Below, piece by piece: positions 35,537 to 49,113 of a stretch of 64,000 nt of DNA. This DNA is from Paraspadella gotoi (Eukaryota; Chaetognatha). The translations under genes and the position numbers were made by a program. Each line of letters opens with the position of its first letter. Within the stretch, counting starts at the first letter, position 1. The notes beneath the pieces were generated by a model. The model was not told the origin of the DNA, ran no database searches, and saw nothing but the letters and a program-made list of their open reading frames with translations. Location of the stretch: NCBI GenBank assembly GCA_051294375.1, contig CM119270.1, positions 10,252,808-10,316,807 on the forward strand, given 5' to 3'.

Positions 35537-36513
35537 ACAAGTTGCATAAAATACTAGTCAATATTTTGATACATCTTTGAAAGATCAGTATAAAAGTAAG
35601 TAACACTGTCACAGTGTAAAAGTAGGTTCATCTTCCCTTTCCATTCTCCCGCTCACCCGACTCAGTTTCCTTCTTCCTCCTTTTTTTTTCTTTCCTCCTT
35701 TCTTTTTCCCTCTCTCTGGGGACATTCTCTCTTCCACCCATTTCCCCCTCTTCATCTCCCCCTGTCCTTACGCTTCGTCAAGCAAGTTCATCATCTCAAC
35801 TTCTTCAGAACGCCTCGAGCTGAATTGGGTGATGGAGGAGGAAGGGAAGAAGGAGGAGGAAGAGGAGAAGGAGGAGGAGGAGGAGGAAGAAAAAGAAGAG
35901 AGATGGTAATATAACCAGGAATACGGGGAGAGGGTGGGGGTGGTGGGGAGTGGAGGTAGAGGAGAGAAAATATAATGAAGGAAGCGAGGAGTTGGGAAAA
36001 TGAAAAAAAAAGACTTAAAAATATATGAAGATGTAATAACCAGAGAGAACAGCACGAGAAAGGGGAAAAGAGAGAGAAAATTATTAAAAAGAAAAATATA
36101 AAAAAGATATTAAAGCAGTTTTTTTTTAAATATGATTTTCCGTACGTTAAATAAAAAAAGGAAGTGGATAAGTTAAAATATTTAGAAAAAGTGTTGACTA
36201 GATTGAGTTTAGATATTTGAAAAAAAGTTTAAGTAAAAAATGTTTCAAGAAAAAAAATTGGTCGGGCGAATTCGAGTGAAGAAAATGTGAATAGAGGGAG
36301 AAGAGATCGTTTCGAGAAAGAGAGAGGATATAGAGGAAGAGGAGGATGAGGAGGATGAGCAGGAGGAAGAGGATGGGAGAGTGGGGTTTGCCTTCCTCAA
36401 ACTGGATGCCCTGATGAATTTTGGAGGCGTTCTTAGTTCTTCTTAATCCGTGGGGACTTTTAGCTCCTCTCGTTCCCTTAACGTTCGCTTTATTGCTCTC
36501 TCTCTCTCTCTCT
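35276..36513. other. Non-coding stretch beyond arm C
   Basis: CT tract to 35,362, GA tract 35,490-35,532, pyrimidine-rich 35,640-35,770, AGG-rich 35,830-35,910 and A/T-rich DNA to 36,290. No supported gene. Confidence 0.5.
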
Positions 36514-38336
36514 NNNNNNNNNNNNNNNNNNNNNNNNNNNNNNNNNNNNNNNNNNNNNNNNNNNNNNNNNNNNNNNNNNNNNNNNNNNNNNNNNNNNNNN
36601 NNNNNNNNNNNNNNNNNNNNNNNNNNNNNNNNNNNNNNNNNNNNNNNNNNNNNNNNNNNNNNNNNNNNNNNNNNNNNNNNNNNNNNNNNNNNNNNNNNNN
36701 NNNNNNNNNNNNNNNNNNNNNNNNNNNNNNNNNNNNNNNNNNNNNNNNNNNNNNNNNNNNNNNNNNNNNNGAGAGAGAGAGAGAGAGAGAGACTGGTAAC
36801 TTTGCTGATGGGACTCTTTCAAACTTGACAGTTCAGACGAAAATCATGGTGTTTGGAAAAAGAGGAGACGAAACCCCGCGCGCCCGGTTGAGGTACAAGT
36901 GACTGTGTTGTTTCCGCTGAACTGAGCTCTGTGGGCTGTCACAGAACGAGGTTGATGATATAAGCAACACAATCGTTGGGTTTAAATCAAACCAGTTCAA
37001 TTTAAACTGACTCTTTGCAAAGCAAATCTTAATTTTAAGACTTTTTTAAAGTTAATATATTTTAAAAAGGTAAAAGTAAAAGCAGGAATCCGTTTCTCTT
37101 TAAAAGTCTCGACAAAAAGAAAAATAAAAATCTGGAATTGTTTGGTTTCTCTTTCGGACTCGCCGCGGCATTTGTTTACCAACATTGGTTCTATTGACTT
37201 TTGACACGAATCGTCGGGGCGGAACAATGCGCGTTTCGGGGCCGCATTGGCCGGGTATGCGCGGAACGGGCCTTGACTCTTCGCTAAGCGGCATCCAAAC
37301 CGCGCCCACAAAATGCGTGATCGGGGCCGGGCNNNNNNNNNNNNNNNNNNNNNNNNNNNNNNNNNNNNNNNNNNNNNNNNNNNNNNNNNNNNNNNNNNNN
37401 NNNNNNNNNNNNNNNNNNNNNNNNNNNNNNNNNCTCTCTTTCTCTCTCTCTCTCCTCTCTTTCCGGCGTTTGGATCTTTTGCCTTTCCGCATGACCGGTC
37501 AGTTTTATCGCTTTTGCTCTGTGGCTGTCCTAATGTTTTTCACCAGGGAAATTCTCAGAGAGAGAGAGAGAGAGAGAGAGTAGAAACCATTGGATGGCAG
37601 AATCAAACGTTACTGCCAACGTTTGCTTTCGTTTATTGAGACGTCATCGTCCAAACATCCCTGGGTTATTGTTTATCTATTAACTTATTTTTAAAGTGTC
37701 GATTGTCGACTGCGGCGGGGGTTTTGGCGTGCCAGTGGCAGTGTCGATGATAGCAATACAGTGTCAATCATTGTCACCCCTCTTACCCGAAAGAGCGGGG
37801 GTGGCGTCGGGGTCTCAACACTCCTCCGCTACCCCGATTCGAGGGCGAGAAGGGGAAACGTTAATCGGAGAAGGGTTAAACCTCGGAAAACTGACGGGGT
37901 CCGAGGGTTAAATCTCGGCTCGATCTCCGTGCGGGGATCGGAGCTTGGATTTCCTGGTTCCAATCCCGCCCCCTTTAAATTACTTTCGGCCGTTTTTTTG
38001 AATTTACAGCTTTTTATTTGATTTTGTTTGAAATTACTTTAATATATTTCTTGAATTTTTTTCATTTTTCTTTTATTTTCTTTTTTTTNNNNNNNNNNNN
38101 NNNNNNNNNNNNNNNNNNNNNNNNNNNNNNNNNNNNNNNNNNNNNNNNNNNNNNNNNNNNNNNNNNNNNNNNNNNNNNNNNNNNNNNNNNNNNNNNNNNN
38201 NNNNNNNNNNNNNNNNNNNNNNNNNNNNNNNNNNNNNNNNNNNNNNNNNNNNNNNNNNNNNNNNNNNNNNNNNNNNNNNNNNNNNNNNNNNNNNNNNNNN
38301 NNNNNNNNNNNNNNNNNNNNNNNNNNNNNNNNNNNN

Positions 38337-38374
<38 letters not shown>

Positions 38375-38739
38375 TGCTTTTTTGTCCATCAACTCTTGCC
38401 TTGAAACTGTCGGTGAACCCCTTTCCCTTCCATTGCTCCTCCTTAATGGGTTTCTCCTGCTATGAATGAGGCAAATTCTATTTTCTGGGAGTTCCTCCCG
38501 CTTTTCTTCCCNNNNNNNNNNNNNNNNNNNNNNNNNNNNNNNNNNNNNNNNNNNNNNNNNNNNNNNNNNNNNNNNNNNNNNNNNNNNNNNNNNNNNNNNN
38601 NNNNNNNNNNNNNNNNNNNNNNNNNNNNNNNNNNNNNNNNNNNNNNNNNNNNNNNNNNNNNNNNNNNNNNNNNNNNNNNNNNNNNNNNNNNNNNNNNNNN
38701 NNNNNNNNNNNNNNNNNNNNNNNNNNNNNNNNNNNNNNN
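36514..38739. other. Gap-rich stretch with two GC-rich islands
   Basis: N occupies 36,514-36,770, 37,333-37,433, 38,089-38,336 and 38,512-38,739; three of the four are flanked by CT/GA tracts on one or both sides. A GC-rich island at 37,180-37,332 is open on both strands (plus: MRVSGPHWPGMRGTGLD; minus: RFGCRLAKSQGPFRAYPAN) and runs into the gap. A second island at 37,700-37,975 has plus frames of up to about 70 codons. Both are possible exons, neither recognisable. Confidence 0.4.
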
Positions 38740-38831
38740 TTCCCTCGCCTGCGCAACGCGTTCATAAATTGGCTCCCAACCACCACATCCTCTCGACGAT
38801 GATGCTTCTCCATAATTTCATCATATCCTAA
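38740..38831 (+). CDS. Candidate terminal exon piece after N gap
   Basis: Directly after the gap a plus frame reads SPAQRVHKLAPNHHILSTMM and then LLHNFIIS before TAA at 38,831. It has several C-ending codons (CGC, CAC, CAC, ATC, CTC, TTC, ATC). The upstream boundary is hidden in the N run, so an acceptor cannot be checked. Not recognised. A chance open frame of about 28 codons is a realistic alternative. Confidence 0.2.
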
Positions 38832-40236
<1,405 letters not shown>

Positions 40237-40624
40237 GCGTTATGACGATGTTCGATTCACGAAAATAGCAACCTTGGTCATCTTGGCGAAGACGATCCCG
40301 TGAGATCACGTGAGGCTCACATTAATGAAATAACGTGATTGTCGAGATTTTGCAGTCACGTGATAGGATGCGTTGGAGGGACGATCGGTATGTATTTCGA
40401 AAATGAGTTAAAGAAAAAAACGGAAAATAAAGAAGGAAAATAGGAAAAGAAGAGAGAAGGAAAGAAGGAAAGAAAAAAGAAGGAAAGAAAATCGAAGAGC
40501 CAGGATCGGGTCGATGCTGACCTCAGCAAGAGTCCGGACTAAAGACCACTGGGCACATAATGAGATGAGTGGGCAGCGGCGCGGTCAAGCTGAGAACGAG
40601 AGAAGAGAGGCGCAAGACTGAAGC

Positions 40625-40729
<105 letters not shown>

Positions 40730-40740
40730 AATTGGTTAGC

Positions 40741-40816
40741 ATGAAGGGGTTTGGCGAACCCTTCCTTCCCCTTATCACTCGGTGGCTCATACATAATTTC
40801 TCTCGCCGCATGAAAT
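40741..40816 (+). CDS. Candidate exon with strong GTAAGT donor
   Basis: From an ATG the frame reads MKGFGEPFLPLITRWLIHN and then FSRRMK before a consensus donor (T|GTAAGT) at 40,817, in phase 1. C- and T-ending codons prevail (GGC, CCC, TTC, CTT, CTC, TTC, CGC, CGC). The frame is also open upstream into the GA tract, so the true start is unknown; this could be an internal exon. No family is recognised. The donor is the main evidence. Confidence 0.3.
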
Positions 40817-41664
40817 GTAAGTCAGGGGGTGAGAAGATGGTAAGGGATATACGAAGGGTAGGAGAGTTGTTGTCGTTGTTGTTGCTATCAGATGAGCTTA
40901 TACAAAAGATAGTTTAAGTCGCCCAAAATCTGTGGTTAGAGACGGGAAAACATGACGCTGTCCAAGAATATGAAATAAAGAGAAAAACCGTAGGAGCTCC
41001 TTCAACGATTCTTGACGTTTCATTTCAATTAATTAATCTGTTGGAGCAAGAAACAATGGTGACGTCATCACTGACCGCGCTTGACCCCATGCTTATTCCA
41101 TGGAATCGGTCAACATTCAACTCCATGACTTTTAATAATCTTCTTCAACTCTTCTTTCCATCTCATTCCAATCGTCCGTTCGAAAAAAAAGTTCGAGGAA
41201 TGTTTTTGACGCGATCAAGCCTTTTCTCACTCCACAAATTCGTCTCTCTCTCTTGCTAGATCGGANNNNNNNNNNNNNNNNNNNNNNNNNNNNNNNNNNN
41301 NNNNNNNNNNNNNNNNNNNNNNNNNNNNNNNNNNNNNNNNNNNNNNNNNNNNNNNNNNNNNNNNNNNNNNNNNNNNNNNNNNNNNNNNNNNNNNNNNNNN
41401 NNNNNNNNNNNNNNNNNNNNNNNNNNNNNNNNNNNNNNNNNNNNNNNNNNNNNNNNNNNNNNNNNNNNNNNNNNNNNNNNNNNNNNNNNNNNNNNNNNNN
41501 NNNNNNNNNNNNNNNNNNNNNNNNNNNNNNNNNNNNNNNNNNNNNNNNNNNNNNNNNNNNNNNNNNNNNNNNNNNNNNNNNNNNNNNNNNNNNNNNNAGA
41601 GAGAGAGAGAAAGAAAGAAAGAGAGAAGGCTGCTCTCTCTCTATCTCTCTTTTTTTGCCCTCAG

Positions 41665-41745
41665 CCATGCGCTTGGCGGATTTTTCTCCCCCACTCTCTA
41701 CTCCAAAAGGATCCTGGGAAATCTCGCCGAGCGCCTTGAACCCTT
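41665..41745 (+). CDS. Candidate exon after strong acceptor
   Basis: A long pyrimidine tract and TTTTTTTGCCCTCAG at 41,664 make one of the best acceptors in the window. After it, one frame reads HALGGFFSPTLYSKRILGN and then LAERLEP with mostly C-ending codons. The alternative frame starts with ATG two bases in (MRLADFSPPLSTPKG). A T10 run then degrades the signal, and no clear donor is visible before 41,780. Not recognised. Confidence 0.3.
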
Positions 41746-42076
41746 TTTTTTTTCACCAAAACTTTCAATCACATTCGGGTTTAAAAAAAAAATTAAAAGA
41801 GGTAGTTGAAATGTTTTCAAATTCAATGAAATACTTTTACAGAGTTACCCTAGAACTTGTAATCAGGGGTCCACCTCCTTACGCCTGACAAGTGTTTAAG
41901 CGAGAGAGATATGGCGAAAGTGGAAGGGAAATCCTTAAAGAGAAAGAAAACAAACTTTTATATATGTAGTATAAATTAAAGGGGTAAAAAAGTCCTTTGA
42001 TGTGTAAACCTAAATTGAAAGAAAAAATTCTATTCAGTTGGGCCACTTTTTAATATTTTTGAGGCAAAAGAGAATC

Positions 42077-42117
<41 letters not shown>

Positions 42118-43373
42118 CTCTCTCTTCTTTTTCACATAATCGTTATTTCGCCTCAAAAAGTCACCGATGCAAGAAATGAGCGCAACCTTTAACCAACTTA
42201 CGCTTCTTTTCACGAAGGAGAAACCGCTTCTCATTCACCCATTCACTCACACACAGATATGACACACAGACTCAGCTTTTTATAAGCTGCCTTGCACAGA
42301 TTATATACACGCTTGCACCATGAGACACTCCCTCGTATATTGCGTCATGTCAAAAAAAAGACGGATGGAGAGAGAGAGATGAGAGAGAGAGAGGAGGTGG
42401 GAGGATGGGGGGGAAGGTATGATACGTTACTCACTCTCACCGCATGACAGAAGCTTCAAAGGAGTCCTTTTTGTGAATTTTTTTATTTCTATTCTGTTCT
42501 ATTTTCTCGTCCTCTCTCTCTCTCTACTCTCTCTCTTTTTTCCTTCTTTTTCTTTTCTTGGACGCTATTTGAAGTGTATAGAGAAGTTACAAGCAGAGAA
42601 ACATTACTCCTTTTTATTTTCTTCTCTTTCTTTTTTCTTTTTCTTCTTGTTTCTCTCTCTCTCTTCTCTCTCTCTGCTCTCTCTCTCTCTCTCTCTTNNN
42701 NNNNNNNNNNNNNNNNNNNNNNNNNNNNNNNNNNNNNNNNNNNNNNNNNNNNNNNNNNNNNNNNNNNNNNNNNNNNNNNNNNNNNNNNNNNNNNNNNNNN
42801 NNNNNNNNNNNNNNNNNNNNNNNNNNNNNNNNNNNNNNNNNNNNNNNNNNNNNNNNNNNNNNNNNNNNNNNNNNNNNNNNNNNCTCTCTCTCTCTCTCTC
42901 TCTCATTCTTTTTCTCAAGCTCCCTCTCCCGAGTTGTCATTTTCCGTCTCTCTCCCCCTCAGCTTCAATGGTTATCTTTTAAGCCGCGATTTCTGACTCG
43001 GAAATTTATGATTTTTTTTCTTTTTTACAAGTATAAAAGAGGACTGAGAGAGAGAGCGACAGAGTGAGTGAGAGAGTCTAAAAGGTGATCTGGCTGTGGA
43101 GTGTGGACTTCAAAAAAATCTTTCACAATAAAAATGTGATCGAGTGGAGCCAGTGGAAGGCCGTTCATGTTTCATCTACTTTCTGTTTTTCAGCTCAGGT
43201 TAAATTTTTTCAAGACATAATAATATGATTTTTTTACTTTTTACAAATATTTTTTGCTATTGAATCATATTCGTGGGTCATTTTCGGCCGGGCACGATGT
43301 TTCGTGAAACACACTTTGATGCTTCGTTTCGGAAAAAGCCTTTTTTTCCAGAAACTACGTTTGCACTCCCAAC
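41746..43373. other. Non-coding stretch with CT tracts and a gap
   Basis: CT tract 42,078-42,113; (CT)n 42,650-42,697 and 42,884-42,905 flank N at 42,698-42,883. The remainder is A/T-rich without supported genes. N at 41,266-41,597 lies just upstream. Confidence 0.5.
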
Positions 43374-43461
43374 CTGGTTCGCGGCGTCGCTATCGACGGC
43401 GGCGCAGGCGACGGCGTCGGCGGCCGCAGCAGCGCCAGCGTCAACATGATTGCGTAAATGG
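43374..43461 (-). CDS. Candidate Ala/Asp-rich exon, CAG|GTTGGG donor
   Basis: On the minus strand, after a CAAG acceptor-like site (43,462), 29 codons read SHLRNHVDAGAAAAADAV-type sequence with strong GCC/GAC/GTC preference, ending NQ at a good donor CAG|GTTGGG (43,373). The run of Ala and Asp resembles disordered segments of regulatory proteins. Another minus frame over the same bases extends upstream as EDASDEDPKHKKGH, so the frame is uncertain. It lies 160 bp downstream (on -) of the better candidate at 43,622-43,781 and could belong to the same transcript. Confidence 0.3.
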
Positions 43462-43621
43462 CTTGAATATGACCCTTTTTATGCTTTGGGTCTTCATCAG
43501 AGGCGTCTTCAGATGTTGAGGTGGTCACGTAAGAATTCATGATTCTCTTCTCCATCTCTCTCTCGTTCTTCTCTCTTCTCTCTCTCTCTCTTCTCTTCTC
43601 TCATCTCTCTCTCTCTCTCTC

Positions 43622-43781
43622 TCACAACACACATCAACCAACACACTCTCTGGCCAGAAAGAATCCCCAGACGCATTAAAATCGTCGAAACTCGGGTAGG
43701 ACGAAGGCGGTGCGTAAAACTCGGCCCCCACAGACTCGGGGTTTTTTTTACCGAGGCCATTTGACGGTCGGTGGGTCGGTT
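43622..43781 (-). CDS. Candidate exon, aromatic/acidic low-complexity protein segment
   Basis: On the minus strand a pyrimidine-rich stretch with CTCCCAAG (acceptor, 43,782) is followed by an open frame with no microsatellite for 50 codons. It contains RPSNGLGKKNPESVGAEFY, then PSSYPSFDDFNASGDSFW and PESVLVDVC. The composition (Pro, Ser, Asp, Phe, Tyr, Trp spaced in short motifs) is typical of translated disordered regions and is not explained by any repeat. It then runs into a GA tract that reads Glu-Arg, so the donor must lie at or just before 43,622-43,640 (GTGTGT or GTTGAT are options). No domain is recognised. This is the strongest minus-strand coding signal in the right half. Confidence 0.45.
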
Positions 43782-44555
43782 CTTGGGAGGGGTTTTAGTC
43801 TTGGGAGAGCAGGGGTGGAAACGCTGTAACAGGGGGTAAGGTCGTAAAGGGTGGGAAAGAGTTATGATGAACGAAAAATAGTTCTTTAAAAAATGTAGAG
43901 CGACCTCTCTGCAATTGATTGAAAGGTATCTGGCCAAGAAATCACTGAAAGTATAAGCTGGCAAGATTTTATTTAATATAAAAATATAATTACTTTAAGG
44001 ACATACGCTTTCTAATGCTTAACTTAAAAAGTAAATTAACATTCAACTAAACCTTTCTTTTTTATAGTTATTTGTTATTAAAGCTCAGCTCAAGTATTTG
44101 GGTCAGTTCATCTTGTATTTATTTTCCCTCCTGGACTCACCTTTTTGCCCAACATAAAATTGAGGGGAAGAATTCGGGAAGATTAGAAAGTCAAACATCG
44201 GACGATGTTGAAGACCGAGACGTCCCTTGACCGGGTTTGACTAGTGACCTAGACTCTCTCTCTCTCTCTCTCTCTNNNNNNNNNNNNNNNNNNNNNNNNN
44301 NNNNNNNNNNNNNNNNNNNNNNNNNNNNNNNNNNNNNNNNNNNNNNNNNNNNNNNNNNNNNNNNNNNNNNNNNNNNNNNNNNNNNNNNNNNNNNNNNNNN
44401 NNNNNNNNNNNNNNNNNNNNNNNNNNNNNNNNNNNNNNNNNNNNNNNNNNNNNNNNNNNNNNNNNNNNNNNNNNNNNNNNNNNNNNNNNNNNNTATGGAT
44501 TGTTTACATTCGGAGAATCGTTTGGTGGGTTTAGAGTCCCAAGATCTGTTACGAC

Positions 44556-44600
<45 letters not shown>

Positions 44601-45912
44601 GGACCCAAAGCAGGCTACCAGATGCCTTCCTACCAGGCTCCTCTTTCTCTTTCTTTAATTCTTTCGCTTTTTCACTTTCTCTTAATATTTAATTAACTAA
44701 ATGTATTTTCAAAAAAACTTTTCTTCCTCTTCTTCCTCCGTTAAGTTTTTCGCCGTCGGTTATTTCAATTACCATCTTTACTTAAAAACAAAACGAAAAA
44801 GACATGGCGTTTAAAAATATTTTTTTCCCTCTTATTAAATTTTTTTTAGGTCTTAGTAGTACTTCCGTAGGAGAGCTCTTTAAAAAAAAAACAATAAAAA
44901 ACTTACATATAATTTCATTCGAAAAGCCGAGGCAAAGAAAATTCAATATTCGCCTCAAGTTTGAAAAGGAATTACTTTAAAATAAATCTTCCGTTCGAAA
45001 TGACATGGCTTCAAAAAAAGAGGTATTTTAAACGTTGGCAATTAACGCCCAAATAGACACCGTTATGACATTAAAGCGAAGCCTAAATTTAAAAAAAAGT
45101 TCAACGAAGCGTGAAAAACGAACTTGTTAGGTTTTTTTTGTCAGTAACGTCACCTTAAGTTAAGAATTAACCATTATTTTTTTGTGGGCGGAGCTGAGTT
45201 CGTTTAACGAACCGGAGTTGCATTTATTTTCACAAACTTCGAATGCTGGAAACATGTGATGCGATAAATTATTCGGGAGATTATTTTTTGGACGTAAACA
45301 TTGCTACAGATTTTAAGTTAGATTTCGATAGCGTTATTTACTACTAGTTAATACTACATATAATATTTATTTTGTCTGTCCACTTTTTGCCTCTTTTATC
45401 AGCTCTTTTTTTATCAGTTTCGTGAATTCGAGTCTGAGTGAAATTCTTTCGCGGTTTTCGTGAACTTCGCTCGCAGCTGTTCGCTCTTCACGAAATCGCC
45501 GACGAAGGAAAAAGCGTTCACGGTCTAAGCTGTTAAGCGAATTTAGTTGTGAACCCGATTTCACTGTAAAAGATGTTAGCTGTAAGGGTTACAGTGTAAT
45601 AATAAGACTAGAAATATTTCATATATTTCAAATCATCACCATCTCTCAAAACAGACTATTGCGATGAAATGGCTTCTCATTCATTCTAAGAAAGTGCTCT
45701 CCTGAGCTCTTTCTTTCAATGAGAGGTTAATCTCCAAGATATAGCCTAAACTGGATCCTCAGGTAAATTTGTCTGATTGCAATCGTTATTCTGCGCTAAA
45801 TTATGTTGACTGAAATGAGGATAAAAAAGAAAAATAAGAATTCGATTATGACTGAAAAAATAAAATTGTTTGTTAGAAAGTATGTTGGAAAGTCAGCGTG
45901 GATGAATGGATG

Positions 45913-45970
<58 letters not shown>

Positions 45971-46854
45971 AAGGAAAAAATTCTGGGAAAAAACACAGGC
46001 ATAAATTTAAACGACAAGAATAAAACAAAAGATATTTTTTTGGTTTTTTTGTTTTAGAATTTTTTTTATTTTTAAGTTTTCTCAAAACTTTTCTACTAAG
46101 AAGAAAGAATTTTTATTTAAAAAGATCATAAATTAAACAGGCTATAAAGGGGAAGTTTGGTTTAGACCTGGAAACTGATCGCTTTGGTCAAAATAATGAA
46201 AGATATTAAAAGAAACATTTTTTTAGAATTTTATTGTTGTTACCGATTATAAGTTGATTGTGATTGCGCGCACATTTAAAATTAAAAAAAAAAGCGGAGC
46301 ATTGTCGACGCAACGGCCCGGGAGTAAGCGTTTTTCCGGTGACACAAAAGGCGGCGCTCTATTAATCATCGTGGATGTTTGAGAAAATAAAACCAAAATA
46401 CGTTTAAAGAAAAAAAGTTTTCTTTTTCGCTCTTAATGTCTTTGATCTCGGCCCAAAAAAGGAGAGTTTTTTAAGGCACTCTTTTGTTTTTGAGAGAGAG
46501 AGAGAGAGATGAAGAAACTTCAAAAGGGAAACCGCTGGAGTTTTTGGCTCGCAGGTTCCACCGCTCAGTTAGAAAAAGAGAGCGAACAAAAACAAAATGG
46601 CCATAGATAAAACAATAACAAGCGAGAAATACAAAAATGTTTCCCAGCCAAAAGATTTTCCTTTTTTTTCTGTTTCAAAGAAAGTCCAAAGATCTCCGTG
46701 AAAAAGAAAAACATTTTCACAAGAAAAATGATCGCGGAACTTAGCTGTTTTTTTTTCATCGGCGAAAGTATATTGGAGATTATGTACTCATCGTCAGAGG
46801 GCGATTTTGGAAAATCGTTTTCTGCGAATTCGATGAATGACTGAGGGTCCGTCA

Positions 46855-46918
46855 ATCGTCTATCGTCAATCGTCAATCGTCAATTGCCAATTGTCAATCG
46901 TCAATTGTCAATCGTCAT
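46855..46918 (+). repeat. 7-bp minisatellite (cgtcaat)n
   Basis: About nine units of cgtcaat/tgtcaat/tgccaat. It is too degenerate and short to be telomeric, and the unit is not a known telomere repeat. Confidence 0.85.
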
Positions 46919-47596
46919 TCTTGTTAGTCTGTTAATTTGCGTCAAGACCAAATTAACCCCAGTAATTTTTTTAAATAAGGCTTCTAAAAGTTAATTTTCG
47001 CCATATACAATTTTTTTAAGACGACAAAATTACACGGCGAGATTAATAAGAGTTAACTATACAGAGCGAAAGCGATTACAACCGGAAAAATAATCAAGTA
47101 AAAATTGAGACTCATTCCATCGTAAACGTCTGTCCATTTTCTTCTGGTTATAATTAAAAACTCCTCATTCTGGTTCTCCTAATCTTGAGTCGTTTTTCTC
47201 TCGATTCCAAACCTTTTGTCGCGGCGAACGCTCGAGGAAGCGTGAGCCAGATATGGCGAAAAAACTACACTCTCACATTCTTTATAACTTATTCTCATTT
47301 TTTCCCTTTTTTTCTTTTTGATTTTTTTTTTTTTTTTTGCATTTGTTTAGTTTTTGCTTTTACTTGGATTTTCAACGGAGATGACAGAACGAGACCGCGG
47401 GGCCTCGAAATTCGACGCAAACTGGTTTTGTTTTATCCCTACGAAAAAAAGGAACTTTTATAAACGTCAATGTTTTTTTTACCTTCGACATCGATGGGTG
47501 AATTTTTAGCCTTTTGAATGAACATCAAAAACAACGAAAACAACAAAAACGTCGTTTGAATAGACGATTCATGTTGAGCGGAAAAAAGCAAACGCC

Positions 47597-47979
47597 TTCT
47601 CTCTCTCTCACTCTCTCTCTCTCTCTCTCTCGCTCTCTACTACTCTCTCTCTCTCTCCTCTCTCTCGTCTCTCTCTCTCGTCATCTCTCTCTCTCTCTCT
47701 CTCTCGTCTTTCTTTTTTTCATCTCTCTAGCCCTCTTTCTCATCGCCTTGATTTCATGTGTTTCGCCATCATTAGATAGTATAAATTTGATGGTCGACTT
47801 TAAATTTGATTAGACGGGAGAAGCATTTTGGGCCCCGGGATGGAAGCCGAGGGATCAACTCGAGACGCTCCGCTCGAGAAAAACCCAGCTTCCTTCTCTC
47901 TCTCTCTCTCTCTCCCTCTCTCTCTTCTCTCTTCTCTCTCTCCTCATCTCTCTCTCGTCTTATTTCTCTCTTCTCTACT

Positions 47980-48010
<31 letters not shown>

Positions 48011-48120
48011 CTGTCTTTTCTCTCACTTTTTTTTCTCTCATCTTTACTTCTCTCTCTCTCGTCTCTCATCTCTCTCTTCTCTCTCTTTATTTCTCTTATC
48101 TCTCTTTCTCTCTTTTTTTT
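47597..48120. repeat. Interrupted CT-rich tracts
   Basis: Two imperfect CT blocks (47,597-47,705 and 47,897-48,120) are separated by about 190 bp of ordinary sequence. Confidence 0.85.
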
Positions 48121-48949
48121 CTCCTTCTTTACAGTAGCTCTCGAATTGACTTTTCGACCGAGTTCCAATAACATTTTTTGAGCGTTTTATCACCAACATT
48201 CATAGTCAAAAGCGGCGCGCTCTTCTCTCTCTAGCATAGATCAAAGCAAGTAATCCTTACTAGCCAGTCTCTCTCTCTCATCCTCGTCTCATCTCTCCAG
48301 GCGTCTCTCTCATCGTCGTCTCCTCCTCTCATCTCTCTCTCTCTCTCTCTCGCTCGCTCTCGCTTTATCACCCTTGCGTCATGGTTGTCTCTTTGAGGAT
48401 AAAGATCCCAAAAAATAACTTTTTCTGCCGATTTGTTTCCGAGGCGAATTCATAAATAATATTCTTTCCCTTTTGTAAACACATCGTGAAACAAAAGCAA
48501 ACAGATGATGCGCGGGAAAACAAAATAGGAGCGGCGTGTCGAAGCGAATTGTTTGAACGGTTGACTAGTTCTTAAAAAGAATTACCAATCAATGATCATT
48601 ATCGGGCCGTTTGAGATCCGATTTTAGAATTATTAGAGAATTACTTGTATTGGCTGTTTATATTTTCCCGTAATCTTTCTGAAAAAGAGGATTATCCTCT
48701 CATTTTTAGAGATTTGACTTTTGTCAGTCTCTGTTCCTTTCCCCCTCATATGTAAATTGTATCATTCTTTTTCTTTTATTTCATTTTCTCATAGAATCGA
48801 CACCGACGTGAGGAGAAAAAAAATGATGTCATAAGAAAGAAAAAAAACGTATTTGTTTTGTATTTTTTCTCCTATTTTCTGTCTCTCTTTTTCTGTCTCT
48901 CTTTTTCCCCTTTTTTTTCATTTTCTATCTCTGAATAACATGTCCCCAG

Positions 48950-49014
48950 TTTCGGTGGGACTCCCGTTGACTGCTACGATCCGCCCTCCGACCGAGACTT
49001 ACCCAACTTTCAGC

Positions 49015-49018
<4 letters not shown>
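48950..49018 (+). CDS. Candidate exon abutting (CT)n
   Basis: After a pyrimidine tract and CCCCAG (48,949) a plus frame reads FGGTPVDCYDPPSDRDLPNF and then QRH with C-ending codons (ACT, CCC, GTT, GAC, TGC, TAC, CCC, TCC, GAC, AAC). It then enters the (CT)46 tract as Ser-Leu. No donor precedes the tract. Either the exon encodes a long Ser-Leu run, which is unlikely, or this is a chance frame. Not recognised. Confidence 0.25.

Positions 49019-49110
<92 letters not shown>
49019..49110. repeat. Pure (CT)46 microsatellite
   Basis: 92 bp uninterrupted. Confidence 0.97.

Positions 49111-49113
<3 letters not shown>

Larger units (their letters stand above)
43782..48949. other. Mostly A/T-rich DNA with weak islands
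   Basis: N at 44,276-44,493 between CT and other sequence. 44,494-44,640 holds short open pieces on both strands around a GA tract. 44,700-45,370 is A/T-rich. 45,430-45,600 is GC-richer and open on + (Arg/Ser-rich) and - without splice support. GA tract 45,916-45,969; 46,000-46,500 is A/T-rich. 47,200-47,470 and 47,820-47,890 hold short GC-richer pieces. Nothing is recognised. Confidence 0.4.

Noticed and set aside
37920-37975. tRNA-like box B (GGTTCCAATCCCGCC) near 37,960
   Set aside because: No box A at the right distance, no cloverleaf, and the GC-rich context makes a chance match likely.
46855-46918. 7-bp repeats as an interstitial telomere
   Set aside because: The cgtcaat unit does not match TTAGG, TTAGGG or other known telomere units, and the array is short and degenerate.
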